Positions 20,801 through 28,128 of a DNA stretch of 57,004 nucleotides are shown in pieces. Each line of letters opens with the position of its first letter. Position 1 is the first letter of the stretch. A model generated the notes under the pieces. That model saw only the letters and a program-made list of their open reading frames with translations, was not told the DNA's origin and did no database searches. A program made the translations under genes and the position numbers. Origin of the DNA: an uncultured Clostridia bacterium (GTDB lineage: Bacteria > Bacillota > Clostridia > TANB77 > CAG-508); assembly GCA_944386755.1 (NCBI GenBank), contig CALXCF010000010.1, forward strand, positions 1-57,004, in the 5' to 3' direction.

Positions 20801-21179
20801 TGATGAATTACAATATGATGCATTAATACCTGATGGAATAGAAATAAGAAATAGAAGCAGTAATTCAAATATTGGAGTAAATCTAAAAGCATATAGATTA
20901 CTATCAGGAACAGGTGAAGAAACATTTACAGAAAATAATGCAGAAATTATAAGAGTACTTAAAGATAAAGGAGGATCAGTACTAATTACAACACCAGGAA
21001 ACTATAATCCAAGAGATTTATCTACATCAGAAATAGATGATGCAAGATCTCAATCTTTAGTAATACTACCACCAACAGGATTAACAACAAATTATATTGC
21101 ATATATCTTATTAGCAATAAGCTCACTAGGAATAGTTGTAGCAGGAGTAATCTTGATTAAGAAATTTGTTTTGAAATAG
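14844..21179 (+). CDS. Giant surface protein, type B copy 2, with SpaA, dockerin and ricin-lectin modules and an LPPTG anchor
   Basis: 2111 aa; GGAGGG precedes the ATG. Signal peptide at residues 1-31. The N-domain has Cys78 (WWLCLEHN) and KKLAYLLYAA, as in thioester-like domains, but no clear TQxA. SpaA-like modules lie at about 373-480, 529-646 (ETENPNYGY) and 653-848. The third SpaA-like module is interrupted by a type I-like dockerin (686-745) with two Ca-binding loops. A ricin-type beta-trefoil lectin follows (about 854-1016, with repeated QxF/QxW patterns such as REQEFYLQYLGNGQY and QQRWYI). SdrD-like modules begin near 1033 (LSGYVWEDI) and 1549 (VNGKVFIDND). DSRPGNTNPSDRSTFEDDTD matches the equivalent motif in the type B copy 1 protein. 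The C-terminus is ILPPTGL, a transmembrane helix and KKFVLK, a good sortase-type signal. It is the duplicated partner of the gene at 5067 with added modules. Carbohydrate-binding adhesion and cohesin binding are inferred. Confidence 0.85.
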   Translation: MNLKLKSIRTYIIMLLVVMFIGLGLYKVFAINYDLLDLAKAAADNSDTFWKNIKVGDKVNDNIPEKVDNVSATRWWLCLEHNTVSNLGKDNMIRSIVDIDVNVEKDKEGNVTGIGKYTAKIVEQKEQVSGDVLDDATIKKLAYLLYAASADPSNGYPESEGASDSKQHLYNFICNTNLKKYIGKYASKLSSTSTCYHKTIANYANKYSTTYSTGSNAEITSTSDNGAKVTVKNTNNATYSYIGPFKMKTSGEITEASIKDGNKNLTVAGYSYSAGGTIKTKIADIKTDGSTEFYIVTKSILTSLKPTVTIKTEGAAGGGTVTNPVTKKKVKGVVKGRIVFIGDNEGQATAIFRGSLITTKDTNDSVTFTAKNDLGKMTVTKVGAYAGDEEYETVRNVGFKVYHLDGTTKRYLRINNQDEIKNQAVVTISSSVSYTESEGNATTFYTYNGGNVSIDNISIEYKYYIEEVASNGTDYDIELIKATTQIGNGEITELPINNNIVGPITVELKGSTGSGAKVTLVTLTDYRRTGNLSIEKVDADTYDTKLGKVKFILRNTDTGKYVIARRTSEGEYAIDEQTEAYTENEDEATVFTTNSKTGKILVNDLDVGNYEIIETENPNYGYVVGSDDGENTITTTVEADSTQKEVIVNEKQTGNVQIRKIDADTGKPLENVSFVIRKRTSVLEDINGQGDVTEDGFIDMQDLSLVLRYVTGKVQLTKEQLEEADLNRDGIVNATDLRMLGDKVNSDYVVAMENQTTSAGTELKELDTVVGTKYLDGMKTTQNRDEATVFKTDVRGYIRLYNILEGDYIIDEVDVGDNNYGYEIDDNYISWDVDGKTVEGKSAIVTIERQRSYNTVRWAKIIEDSRKMLEDGMYNIQCLSMDRSITLNNESGEYGKYAAWDYSENNNREQEFYLQYLGNGQYYIISAKTGEYLSVIDVNGYDFIGFMEQSNRPQQRWYIEKQGSNYVIHSILNQGFALTGALNLFNVDIGYRDSALELERINGSNHRYQQFYFKSLTEQDTETTASVTARNKRKYIKLSGYVWEDISWDSGKIYDSNGLYQAINDDKNDKLVENITVRLKDRGGNTIPFKDANNNTVNETMTDANGKYTMVDVLIDNLDTYYIEFSYNGMAYESVEITYINNNRGTKAIEGDNVRERFNENFAQITNNENGTTNGYNGQSNDSNGEKANDIRYNQGSYSSTINYEGNYLYGYGDDKITEVQPYTGINVQDYKTYYPVNGVANKYIISSSTFEAYRSVGKSGFLSDIIDADSIRDNGTEEIGATFEDGINLGIKKRERPDLSVVKDLDMATVNLAGTQHVYLYGDRFNSELWADENGAKGHGLDPIVKFEEKYAQMTYSRPLYASDIFYDGNEKEKLSVKLTYKISVRNNSTTLNAQIYELDDYFDDKFNLTAVGTDIEDFGNIREGTEITNNTEVTQVSDEYKKVTIGSGNTPIAEMEPLTEKFIYLQFSVNREDIIDIIQMGDEYIKLDNIAEIKRYGITKTDENGEEKVYAGIDKDSRPGNTNPSDRSTFEDDTDKAPGLGVRFQKEREVNGKVFIDNDENPVNTDTNIEVHTGVARQGNGQYDDNEKGVENVKVTLREKNGDIAEVYNEETGEYEEAITYTDQNGEYTFGGFLPGEYYVQYSWGGNIDGEGINSTYTLDNGEEGIVNVQNYKSTIVDDEVWAAKGNTDKWYNNEFKVRYPGVEWNAEANTEIRTSDAIDDYDLRLAIDNETSDMTYREKQKFENTYTENSTGEKYTNTQMNSTTQGFTVYIEYTDVEDIRENLTDQNDEYVVDENNNKIEKEEFKTTINSIDFGIIERARQALELQKNIKSAKITLANGNVIVNAQLNENGELEDFAQYVTVIPDSPAANGQVNIQMDEELLQGATVEIEYKLGVINVSELDYQTEDFYNYGVGHGEVASEIVTLRPMLIIDYLNENTVLDTNRETTWDVVEKEDREDELIDSGLLSEDLKEVLLDTERIEVTDELQYDALIPDGIEIRNRSSNSNIGVNLKAYRLLSGTGEETFTENNAEIIRVLKDKGGSVLITTPGNYNPRDLSTSEIDDARSQSLVILPPTGLTTNYIAYILLAISSLGIVVAGVILIKKFVLK
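16899..17078 (+). other. Dockerin type I-like module encoded inside the adhesin gene
   Basis: Residues 686-745 contain two EF-hand-like loops, GDVTEDGFIDMQDL (D691, T693, D695, D699, D702) and ADLNRDGIVNATDL (D725, N727, D729, N733, D736), each followed by a helix (LSLVLRYVTG and RMLGDKV). This is the duplicated F-hand pattern of dockerins. The surrounding sequence aligns with the neighbouring SpaA-like domain on both sides (VSFVIRKRT before, SDYVVAMENQ after), so the module sits in a loop of that domain. Confidence 0.82.
17406..17892 (+). other. Ricin-type beta-trefoil lectin module encoded inside the adhesin gene
   Basis: Residues about 854-1016 show three subrepeats of the form GxYxI...LxV...QxF/QxW, including DGMYNIQCLS, REQEFYLQYLGNGQYYIIS, PQQRWYIEKQGSNYVIHS and YQQFYFKSL. 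This matches the RICIN/beta-trefoil pattern used for sugar binding. The paralogous gene at 5067 lacks it. Confidence 0.75.
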
Positions 21180-21219
21180 GTGATAATTAAGACAGCTTAG
21201 TTTTGAAAGGTAATAAATA

Positions 21220-21256
21220 AAAAAGCTATTGAATTAATTTTCAGTAGCTTTTTCTA
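21220..21256 (+). terminator. Intrinsic terminator after adhesin pair 2
   Basis: AAAAAGCTATTGAA (21220-21233) pairs with TTCAGTAGCTTTTT (21240-21253), with one G-U pair. The stem ends in T-rich sequence. Confidence 0.8.
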
Positions 21257-21264
21257 TTGCTTTT

Positions 21265-21271
21265 TTCGACA
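21265..21271 (+). promoter_or_regulatory. Spo0A box upstream of spoIIE
   Basis: TTCGACA is an exact match to the Spo0A-binding consensus (TTCGNCA, reverse TGNCGAA), 173 bases before the spoIIE start. In Bacillus subtilis spoIIE is activated by phosphorylated Spo0A. A clean sigma-A promoter between the box and the gene was not found. Confidence 0.5.
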
Positions 21272-21444
21272 AGATGTAATAAAATAAAAAACATAAAAAG
21301 AGAAAATAAAAAGAATAAAGAAAAACCTCTTAAAAAAACATAAAAAAATGTAAAAAACTTTTTTGAATTAGACTACCAAAAAAGACAAAAACCACAAAGG
21401 ACAAGTAGTAAAATTAGCTTATTAAAAACAAAGAGGTGGTAAGG

Positions 21445-23892
21445 ATGTTTCAAAATATGGATGGAAATGCAATAAATGTAAATGAAGGAAAAAAGGAAGT
21501 AAAAAGTGGAGTAAATATCTTTTCAAACGTATTTACAAAGAAAAATATATTAATATACATAATATCATTGTTAGTATCATTAGTAAGTATAGGATGGGAC
21601 TTTTCAGTATTTAGTATCAGTTTATTAGGTGCGTGTTTAAGCTCATCTGTACCAGTACTTGGAATTGTACTAATATCATTAGTAGGAAATGGTATTAAAT
21701 TTGGAGTAGGAGGAGCACTAGAATACTTTTTAACGACATTGGTGTTAGTAGTATCTCTTTTCATATTTAAGCCAAGATATAACGAAAATGAAAGAAATGA
21801 AAAAATTAGAATAGGAAAAAATATCTTTTTAGCAACAATCATAATACAAATAGCAAAATATGCAATTTCAGGATTTACACTTTATGATATATTATCAGGA
21901 ATTACAGTATCAATAATTGCAATGGTATTTTACAAGATATTTGTAAATTCTATTGTAGTATTGCAAGATTTTAGAGAAAAAAAGGCATTTTCAATTGAAG
22001 AATTAATGGGTGCAAGTCTATTACTTGCAATTTCCGTAGGAGCATTTGGAGATTTTAACATAGTAGGATTTAATATCAGAAATATCTTAAGCATATTTAT
22101 AGTAATGGCATTAGGATGGAAAAATGGAATTTTAGTTGGGACAACCTCTGGAGTAACAATAGGAGTTACTTTAGGAGTAATAACAGGTTCAGAGCCAATT
22201 ATGATAGCAGCATATGCAATATCAGGAATGCTTGCTGGAATATTTAATAGATTAGGAAAAATTGGAGTAATAATAGGATTTGCATTAGGAAATGTGTTAC
22301 TTGCATATGTTTCAAATGGATATACTGTAGAACTAATATATTTTAAAGAAATATTAGTAGCATCAATAGGATTACTATTATTACCAAAAAATTTCCAAAT
22401 TGATTTAGAAGAATTTATAGGAAATTCAAAATTTTTACCAGTTACACCAAATGGAGCACTAAATAAAAGTAAAGAAGTTGCAGAAAATTTAACACATGTA
22501 TCAGATGCAATAAAAGAAATGGCAACATCATATAGAGTAAATATTGAAAATGCAAGTGATGTAGAAATAAATGAAAAAAATAAAGAAATATTTATGACAG
22601 AATTATTAAATAATTTAGAGTCATATAAAGATAATATGCTATATGATGACATAGCAAATCCAGAAAGTGAAATTACACAAAAAATATTTGAATATTTATT
22701 AGATAAACAAGAAATAGACAGAAAAGCGTTGTTACAAATATTTGCAGATTGTAATAGTTATGTTGTAGGATTTGATGATAAAGAAGTTAGTCAATATTTA
22801 GAAGACAATATATCTCAAATGATTACATTAATAAACATTTCATATAAAGTTAGCAAAAATGACTTTATATGGAGGAAAAAGATAAAACAAAGCCAAAAAA
22901 ATATAGGAAACCAATTAACAGCAATGTCAAAAGCAATTGAAAAAATGGCAAAAGGAATGAAACAAGAAATACAAGAAGAAGCAAGAGGGAAAAATGAAAA
23001 TTATCAAAAAGAAACAGTAGAAATTACAGAACTTTTAAAGCAAAAAGATATACAAGTAGAAGAAATATCAATACAAAAACAAGATAGATTTTTTGTTACA
23101 ATATATGCAAAAGAAATACTAGAAACAGCTAAATTGGAATTAATTGAAAAGCTATTAACAAAAAATTTAGGAGAAAAAATAGTATTAAATGATGAAACAA
23201 GTGTTGGAACAAAATACACATTTTTATCAGATGACAAATTTGAAATGGCAATAGGAAATAGTATGGCAACAAAATCAAAAAGTGAAGTATCAGGAGATAG
23301 TACATTAAGTATAAGGCTAAAAGACGGAAAATACCTAGTTGCAATAAGTGATGGAATGGGAACAGGAAATCAAGCTAAAAAAAGCAGCACACAAGCACTA
23401 AAAATGCTAGAAAACTTACTATTATCAGGTTTTGATAAAAAAACATCATTAGACTTAATAAACTCATCATTAATAAATCAAGATAATGAAGTATTTGCAA
23501 CATTAGACATAGCAATTGTAGACTTATATAAAGGAAATATAGAATTTATAAAAAGTGGTGCATGTCCAACATACATAAAAAACAATAAAAGAGTACAAAT
23601 AATAAAAGCAAACTCATTGCCAACAGGAATAATAGAAAAAGGAAACATACAAACATTTGACTATGACATAAACTCAGGTGATATTTTATTAATGTGTACA
23701 GATGGAGTATTAGACGCAAACATAGAATACAAAAATAAAGACTTATGGTTAAAATACCTATTAGAAGACATAGAAACAACAAATACAGGAAAAATAGCAG
23801 ACTTAATATTAAATGAAGCAATAGACAACAACTTTGGAGTAATAAAAGACGATATGAGCATAATAGTATGCAAATTTAAAAAGAGGGATTAG
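21445..23892 (+). CDS. spoIIE: Stage II sporulation protein E (PP2C-type serine phosphatase)
   Basis: 815 aa from the ATG at 21445. An in-frame GTG at 21436 lies within the AGAGGTGGT ribosome binding site and is rejected. The N-terminal third is a run of membrane helices, the middle is a helical linker, and the C-terminus is a PP2C phosphatase domain with AISDGMGTGNQAKKSS, FATLDIAIVDLY, KSGACPTYI and LLMCTDGVLD, including the metal-binding Asp residues. The length matches the 827-aa B. subtilis protein. In that system SpoIIE localises to the asymmetric septum and dephosphorylates SpoIIAA to release sigma-F in the forespore. An upstream Spo0A box fits the known control. The stop codon overlaps the ribosome binding site of the next gene, indicating coupling. 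Confidence 0.93.
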   Translation: MFQNMDGNAINVNEGKKEVKSGVNIFSNVFTKKNILIYIISLLVSLVSIGWDFSVFSISLLGACLSSSVPVLGIVLISLVGNGIKFGVGGALEYFLTTLVLVVSLFIFKPRYNENERNEKIRIGKNIFLATIIIQIAKYAISGFTLYDILSGITVSIIAMVFYKIFVNSIVVLQDFREKKAFSIEELMGASLLLAISVGAFGDFNIVGFNIRNILSIFIVMALGWKNGILVGTTSGVTIGVTLGVITGSEPIMIAAYAISGMLAGIFNRLGKIGVIIGFALGNVLLAYVSNGYTVELIYFKEILVASIGLLLLPKNFQIDLEEFIGNSKFLPVTPNGALNKSKEVAENLTHVSDAIKEMATSYRVNIENASDVEINEKNKEIFMTELLNNLESYKDNMLYDDIANPESEITQKIFEYLLDKQEIDRKALLQIFADCNSYVVGFDDKEVSQYLEDNISQMITLINISYKVSKNDFIWRKKIKQSQKNIGNQLTAMSKAIEKMAKGMKQEIQEEARGKNENYQKETVEITELLKQKDIQVEEISIQKQDRFFVTIYAKEILETAKLELIEKLLTKNLGEKIVLNDETSVGTKYTFLSDDKFEMAIGNSMATKSKSEVSGDSTLSIRLKDGKYLVAISDGMGTGNQAKKSSTQALKMLENLLLSGFDKKTSLDLINSSLINQDNEVFATLDIAIVDLYKGNIEFIKSGACPTYIKNNKRVQIIKANSLPTGIIEKGNIQTFDYDINSGDILLMCTDGVLDANIEYKNKDLWLKYLLEDIETTNTGKIADLILNEAIDNNFGVIKDDMSIIVCKFKKRD

Positions 23893-23902
23893 GAGGACAA
23901 TT

Positions 23903-25423
23903 TTGAGTAGAGGAAAGAGATACGAAGAACCAAAACTAAATTTAAAAAAAGTTTTTGCAGTGATAATAGCATTTGTAGTATTAATAATGTTTATATTCAT
24001 GATAAGAGGCTTATTTGCAAGAGATGGAGAGCAAACAAGAATAACAAGTAAGGACTACTTTGCAGCATTTCAAAATAACAAATGGGGAATAATTGATTCA
24101 ACAGGAGCAGTAGTAATAGATCCATCATATGAAGATATGATGGTAGTTCCAAATAGCAAAAAAGATGTATTTTTATGTACATTTGATGTTAATTACGCAA
24201 CAGGAGAGTATAGAACGAAGGCTTTAAATAGTAAAAATGAAGAAATATTTACACAATATAATCAAATAGAACCATTACAAGTAGTTGATAGAAATGGACA
24301 AGTAAGCTATATCGAAAATGTTTTAAAAGTACAAAAAGATGGAAAATATGGGCTTATAGATTTAGACGGAAATGAGTTGCAACCTTGTCAATATGATTCG
24401 ATTTCTACCTTAGAAGGGAAACAAGATGTAGTAAAAGTACAAAAGGATGGAAAATGTGGTCTTTTAGATGTTAAAGGAAAAGAAATAATATCAGTGCAAT
24501 ATGCTGATATAAGGACATTAAAGGCTGATGACACAACAAACTATTTAGTTCAAAATGACGAAGGAAAATATGGGATTATTAGTAATAGTAATCAAGTAGT
24601 TTTAGAGTCAAATTATGATGAAATAAAAGATGTTTATACAAGTAACTATTATGTTGTACAACAAGGTGAAGCAGAAAAATTAATTAGGAAAGATGGCACA
24701 GATGTTTTAACAACTGGATTTGATGAAATTACAGGAATATTAAAAAATGAAGAAAATGGAGTAATATTTAAGCAAGATGAAAAATATGGAATTATGAATA
24801 TGTCAGGAGAAGTTACATTAAATCCAGCATATGATGATTTAAAAGAAGCTAAAACAGGAATATTTATAGCGGCACAAGATGGAAAATATGGTATAATTGA
24901 TTTGACAGGAGATGAAAAATTAGGATTTACATATCAAAGTTTAAATTATTATGAAAAAGCAGATTTATATGTAGGAGAAGATGAAAACTTTAATAATACA
25001 ATAATTAATGGAAACTTTGAAGTAAAACAAACTGGTATTTTAATTGATGTTGATGAAGAAGAAGGTTATTTTGAATTAAGACAAGATGATGAAAACAGGT
25101 ATTATGATTTTTCATTTAATGAGAAAAAAGAGTCTGATATATTTAAAACTCGTACATTATTTTTAAGTAAAAAAGATGGAAAATATGGTTTTGTTGATAA
25201 AGATGGAAATGTAGTTGTAGATTATATTTATGATGATGCAACTTCACAAAATAATTTTGGATATGCAGCAGTAAAGAAAGATGGAAAATGGGGAAGTATT
25301 GATGATAGGGGGACAGTAATTCAAGAGCCTACTTATAATTTAGATGATTATTTGACAATTGATTTTATAGGTAGATGGCATTATGGAAAAGATCTTAATA
25401 TGAATTACTACAACCAATTATAG
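23903..25423 (+). CDS. Membrane-anchored WG-repeat protein
   Basis: 506 aa from a TTG start that follows AGGAGG at 23891-23896; that site overlaps the spoIIE stop. One N-terminal transmembrane helix (VFAVIIAFVVLIMFIFMI) places the rest outside the membrane. About eight WG repeats follow, for example KWGIIDSTGAVVIDPSYEDM, KYGLIDLDGNELQPCQYDSI, KYGFVDKDGNVVVDYIYDDA and KWGSIDDRGTVIQEPTY. WG repeats are thought to build a propeller- or solenoid-like binding surface; no catalytic motif is visible. Coupling to spoIIE suggests expression at sporulation onset, but a sporulation role is inference. Confidence 0.82.
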   Translation: MSRGKRYEEPKLNLKKVFAVIIAFVVLIMFIFMIRGLFARDGEQTRITSKDYFAAFQNNKWGIIDSTGAVVIDPSYEDMMVVPNSKKDVFLCTFDVNYATGEYRTKALNSKNEEIFTQYNQIEPLQVVDRNGQVSYIENVLKVQKDGKYGLIDLDGNELQPCQYDSISTLEGKQDVVKVQKDGKCGLLDVKGKEIISVQYADIRTLKADDTTNYLVQNDEGKYGIISNSNQVVLESNYDEIKDVYTSNYYVVQQGEAEKLIRKDGTDVLTTGFDEITGILKNEENGVIFKQDEKYGIMNMSGEVTLNPAYDDLKEAKTGIFIAAQDGKYGIIDLTGDEKLGFTYQSLNYYEKADLYVGEDENFNNTIINGNFEVKQTGILIDVDEEEGYFELRQDDENRYYDFSFNEKKESDIFKTRTLFLSKKDGKYGFVDKDGNVVVDYIYDDATSQNNFGYAAVKKDGKWGSIDDRGTVIQEPTYNLDDYLTIDFIGRWHYGKDLNMNYYNQL

Positions 25424-25497
25424 TAGTTGAAAAATAATTACAATTTTGGCTACGTCAAACTTGTTTTCCTTGCCAAAATTTAATTCTTTTCCAACTA
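25424..25497. repeat. Palindromic element, GTTGAAAAATAA family copy 1
   Basis: The left arm (25424-25450, beginning TAGTTGAAAAATAATTACAA) and the right arm (25472-25497, ending AATTCTTTTCCAACTA) are imperfect reverse complements around a 21-base loop. The element abuts the stop codon of the WG-repeat gene. The arms recur at 31831 and, in part, at 33846. Confidence 0.75.
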
Positions 25498-25552
25498 TTT
25501 AGAAAGAGTAAAAATCATTACAATAATAAATTCAAAAGAGAAGGTGATAATT

Positions 25553-26788
25553 ATGGAACTAAAGACGAACTACCAGTATACATATTTTATTCATCCATTT
25601 ATAATAAAAAATGGTCAATATCAAAAATACATTTTAAAAATGCTGAAAGACGAAAATTGTAAATTAAAAATCTTTCAAAAAGAAAAAGATTTTAAGATGT
25701 ATAAATACTTTTTACCTAAGACGAGAGAATTTCTATTTTCAAGTTTCAGTATGGGCAATGAAAAAGTAAAACAACTAGAAGAATTACCAATTGAAACAAG
25801 AGTAGCACTTTTGGCTAAATATCAATGTAATATATTTGAATATCATTTAAAAAAAGATATTCAAGCCAAGGTGCAAGATAAATCAGGAATATTTTTCAAA
25901 ATACAAAAAATAGAAGTTATATGTTTTCAAACCGGAATAGCGTTTTTGGTAATAAAAACTACCTTAGATGAATATGAAAAATTTTCAAATGTATTAAATT
26001 TTAATTACAAATTTAGAAATATTAATAATGAACTGTCAGATTTAGAAAATTATGATAATATTTCAATACAAACAGATAGTTTTGCAACTACACAAAGTTT
26101 TAGAGATTTTGTTAGAAAGATTACAGGAGGAAAATCTGAAGCATTAAAATTGAATATAGATACAGAGAGGTTTTTGACATATTCATATGTTTGCGTAGAC
26201 CAAGAAGCATGGAATCCAACTACGCAATTTGAGGACATTCAATATTATTTCAATAAATATGCAAATATATTGCCAGCAGACAATAGTATAGAATTAGATA
26301 ACGACAAAGTAGAGACATTTTCTAAGTGGAAATATGCAAAATTGGGATTAACTAAGTTGGGAATGACTTTGTTTTCTTCAACCAACGATATGAATAATTA
26401 TACCATTCTTCCAGAGGAATACGAAAATCAATATTTTTATACATATATTATTAATTTATATAAGAAAATATATTTAAAGAAACTTGAGAACGATTTTAAA
26501 AATGGAAATAATATTAAAAAAACAAGAAAAAAATTTATAGAGTTTACTAAAAAGATGTGGATTCAAGAAATAACAGATGATGAGACAGGCACATTATTAA
26601 ATCATAAATTACAAGAAGTATTTGAACTAGAAAAATTATATGCAGAAGTGAAAAATAAATATGATGTGCTATATAAAGAGTTAAATATTGAAAGAAATAG
26701 AAATTCATTAATAATAATTTCAGTAATATTAGTGATTTCATTAATACTTAATATTTTAAATTTTATTGCTTTAACGAATAATAATTAA
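25553..26788 (+). CDS. Unknown protein with a C-terminal membrane helix
   Basis: 411 aa from the ATG at 25553. An in-frame GTG at 25544 lies inside the GAAGGTGAT ribosome binding site, so it is not chosen. I do not recognise the family. The body is soluble and charged with no obvious catalytic motif. The region around residues 330-385 is helical and coiled-coil-like (ELEKLYAEVKNKYDVLYKEL), followed by one or two hydrophobic stretches at the very C-terminus (SLIIISVILVISLILNIL). The helix-then-membrane layout loosely recalls CorA-like proteins, but the GMN signature is absent. It stands alone between a palindromic element and a terminator. Confidence 0.7.
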   Translation: MELKTNYQYTYFIHPFIIKNGQYQKYILKMLKDENCKLKIFQKEKDFKMYKYFLPKTREFLFSSFSMGNEKVKQLEELPIETRVALLAKYQCNIFEYHLKKDIQAKVQDKSGIFFKIQKIEVICFQTGIAFLVIKTTLDEYEKFSNVLNFNYKFRNINNELSDLENYDNISIQTDSFATTQSFRDFVRKITGGKSEALKLNIDTERFLTYSYVCVDQEAWNPTTQFEDIQYYFNKYANILPADNSIELDNDKVETFSKWKYAKLGLTKLGMTLFSSTNDMNNYTILPEEYENQYFYTYIINLYKKIYLKKLENDFKNGNNIKKTRKKFIEFTKKMWIQEITDDETGTLLNHKLQEVFELEKLYAEVKNKYDVLYKELNIERNRNSLIIISVILVISLILNILNFIALTNNN

Positions 26789-26827
26789 TAGCAATTTAAA
26801 ATAACAAATTTTAATATAAACCAAAAG

Positions 26828-26855
26828 AAAAGTTTCATTATGATGAAACTTTTTC
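26828..26855 (+). terminator. Intrinsic terminator
   Basis: AAAAGTTTCAT (26828-26838) and ATGAAACTTTT (26843-26853) form a perfect 11-bp stem with loop TATG, followed by T. It separates the unknown membrane protein gene from acpS. Confidence 0.8.
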
Positions 26856-26872
26856 TGAAAGAGGAGTAAGAA

Positions 26873-27238
26873 ATGCAGATAACTTGTGGAACAGATATAA
26901 TTGAAATAGAAAGAATAAAAGAAAGTATAAAAGATTTGGGAGAAAAATTTTTAAATAGAATTTATACACAAAAAGAAATTGAATATTGTGAAAACAAAAA
27001 AGGGCAAAAATATCAGCATTACGCTGCTAGATTTGCTGCAAAAGAAGCAATATTTAAAGCAATTTCTAAAAAATTAAAGGATAAGTATGAAATAGGGTGG
27101 AAAGACATGGAGATTTTAAATGATGAGCAGGGAAGACCACAAGTTAAAATCAAAGGAGTCCAAAGAGAAAATATAGATATCAGCATTTCGCATTGTAGGG
27201 AGTATGCTGTAGCAATGGTGGTGATGTTTCATGGTTGA
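26873..27238 (+). CDS. acpS: Holo-[acyl-carrier-protein] synthase
   Basis: 121 aa, the usual AcpS length, with GAGGAG before the ATG. It transfers 4'-phosphopantetheine from CoA to acyl carrier protein. The family motifs are present: GTDIIEIERIKE near the N-terminus (metal-binding Asp), YAARFAAKEAIFKA (catalytic Glu/Lys region) and ISISHCREYAVAMVV at the C-terminus. Its 3' end overlaps tatD by 8 bases, so the two genes are co-transcribed. Confidence 0.95.
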   Translation: MQITCGTDIIEIERIKESIKDLGEKFLNRIYTQKEIEYCENKKGQKYQHYAARFAAKEAIFKAISKKLKDKYEIGWKDMEILNDEQGRPQVKIKGVQRENIDISISHCREYAVAMVVMFHG

Positions 27239-28025
27239 GTTTTTTGATAGCCATGCACATTTAGATGATGAAAGATTTGATGAAGATAGAGAAGAAATCA
27301 TAGAAAAAATAAAAATGAGTGGAGTTACGAGATTAATAAGTGCAGGATATAGCTTAAAAGGCTCAAAAAAAGCAGTAGAATTATCAGAAAAATATGATTT
27401 CATTTATGCAACTTGTGGTATTTCACCAAATGATATTCCACAAACTGAAGAAGAATTGTGGAAAAATATAAGCGAAATAAAGCAGATTGTGACAGATAAT
27501 TCAAAGATTGTTGCAATTGGCGAGATTGGTTTAGATTATTATTGGGAAAAAGATTTACAAAGAAGAGAATTACAACAGAAAGCATTTATTAAACAAATTG
27601 AATTAGCGAATGAACTGCAATTGCCAATAGTAATTCATACAAGAGAAGCGGTAATGGATACACTTCAAATATTAAAAGAAAATAAAGTATTAAAAAAAGG
27701 AGTATTTCATTGTTGCCCATTAAATAGAGAACTTGTAAAAGAAGCGTTGAAATTGGGATTTTATATATCATTTGCAGGACCAATAACTTTTAAAAATTCA
27801 AAAAATGCATCTGAAATAATAGAAATGGTGCCAAATGATAAATTGTTAATAGAAACAGATAGTCCATATCTTTCTCCAGAACCATTAAGAGGAAAAAGAA
27901 ATGATTCTAGAAACGTAAAATTTATGGCACAAAAAATAGCGGAAGTTAAAAAAATGCCACTAGAAGAAGTGGCAGGAGTAACATTTAAAAATGCAATTTC
28001 GTTGTTTGGGGACATGCCAAAATGA
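27231..28025 (+). CDS. tatD: TatD-family metal-dependent deoxyribonuclease
   Basis: 264 aa, typical for TatD. Metal-ligand motifs are in order: FDSHAHLDD (HxH), AIGEIGLDYYW (Glu), PIVIHTREA (His), GVFHCCPLN (His) and IETDSPYLSPEPLRGKRN (Asp). The family comprises Mg-dependent 3'-5' exonucleases and related hydrolases. The ATG start lies inside the end of acpS. Confidence 0.93.
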   Translation: MVEFFDSHAHLDDERFDEDREEIIEKIKMSGVTRLISAGYSLKGSKKAVELSEKYDFIYATCGISPNDIPQTEEELWKNISEIKQIVTDNSKIVAIGEIGLDYYWEKDLQRRELQQKAFIKQIELANELQLPIVIHTREAVMDTLQILKENKVLKKGVFHCCPLNRELVKEALKLGFYISFAGPITFKNSKNASEIIEMVPNDKLLIETDSPYLSPEPLRGKRNDSRNVKFMAQKIAEVKKMPLEEVAGVTFKNAISLFGDMPK

Positions 28026-28037
28026 GCAAAAAATGCA

Positions 28038-28096
28038 CAAAAGGGACAGACCTTTTAAATGTTAATTTCTATTAACACTTAGGTCTGTCCCTTTTG
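28038..28096. terminator. Bidirectional terminator; GGGAC hairpin family
   Basis: AAAAGGGACAGACCT (28039-28053) and AGGTCTGTCCCTTTT (28081-28095) are perfect reverse complements, with an inner GTTAAT/ATTAAC stem. It lies between convergent tatD and htpX and is T-rich on both strands, so it can serve both. Its core recurs in other intergenic hairpins of this window. Confidence 0.8.
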
Positions 28097-28128
28097 TTTC
28101 ATTTTGCAATGATTTGGCACGTCCCTAA

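Noticed and set aside
21436..21444. GTG start for spoIIE, and similar in-frame GTGs at 9402 and 25544
   Set aside because: Each GTG lies inside the Shine-Dalgarno sequence of a better ATG a few bases downstream.
21930..22652. 240-codon open frame antisense to spoIIE
   Set aside because: It is an antisense shadow of the AT-rich membrane-coding region, with no ribosome binding site and no recognisable protein.
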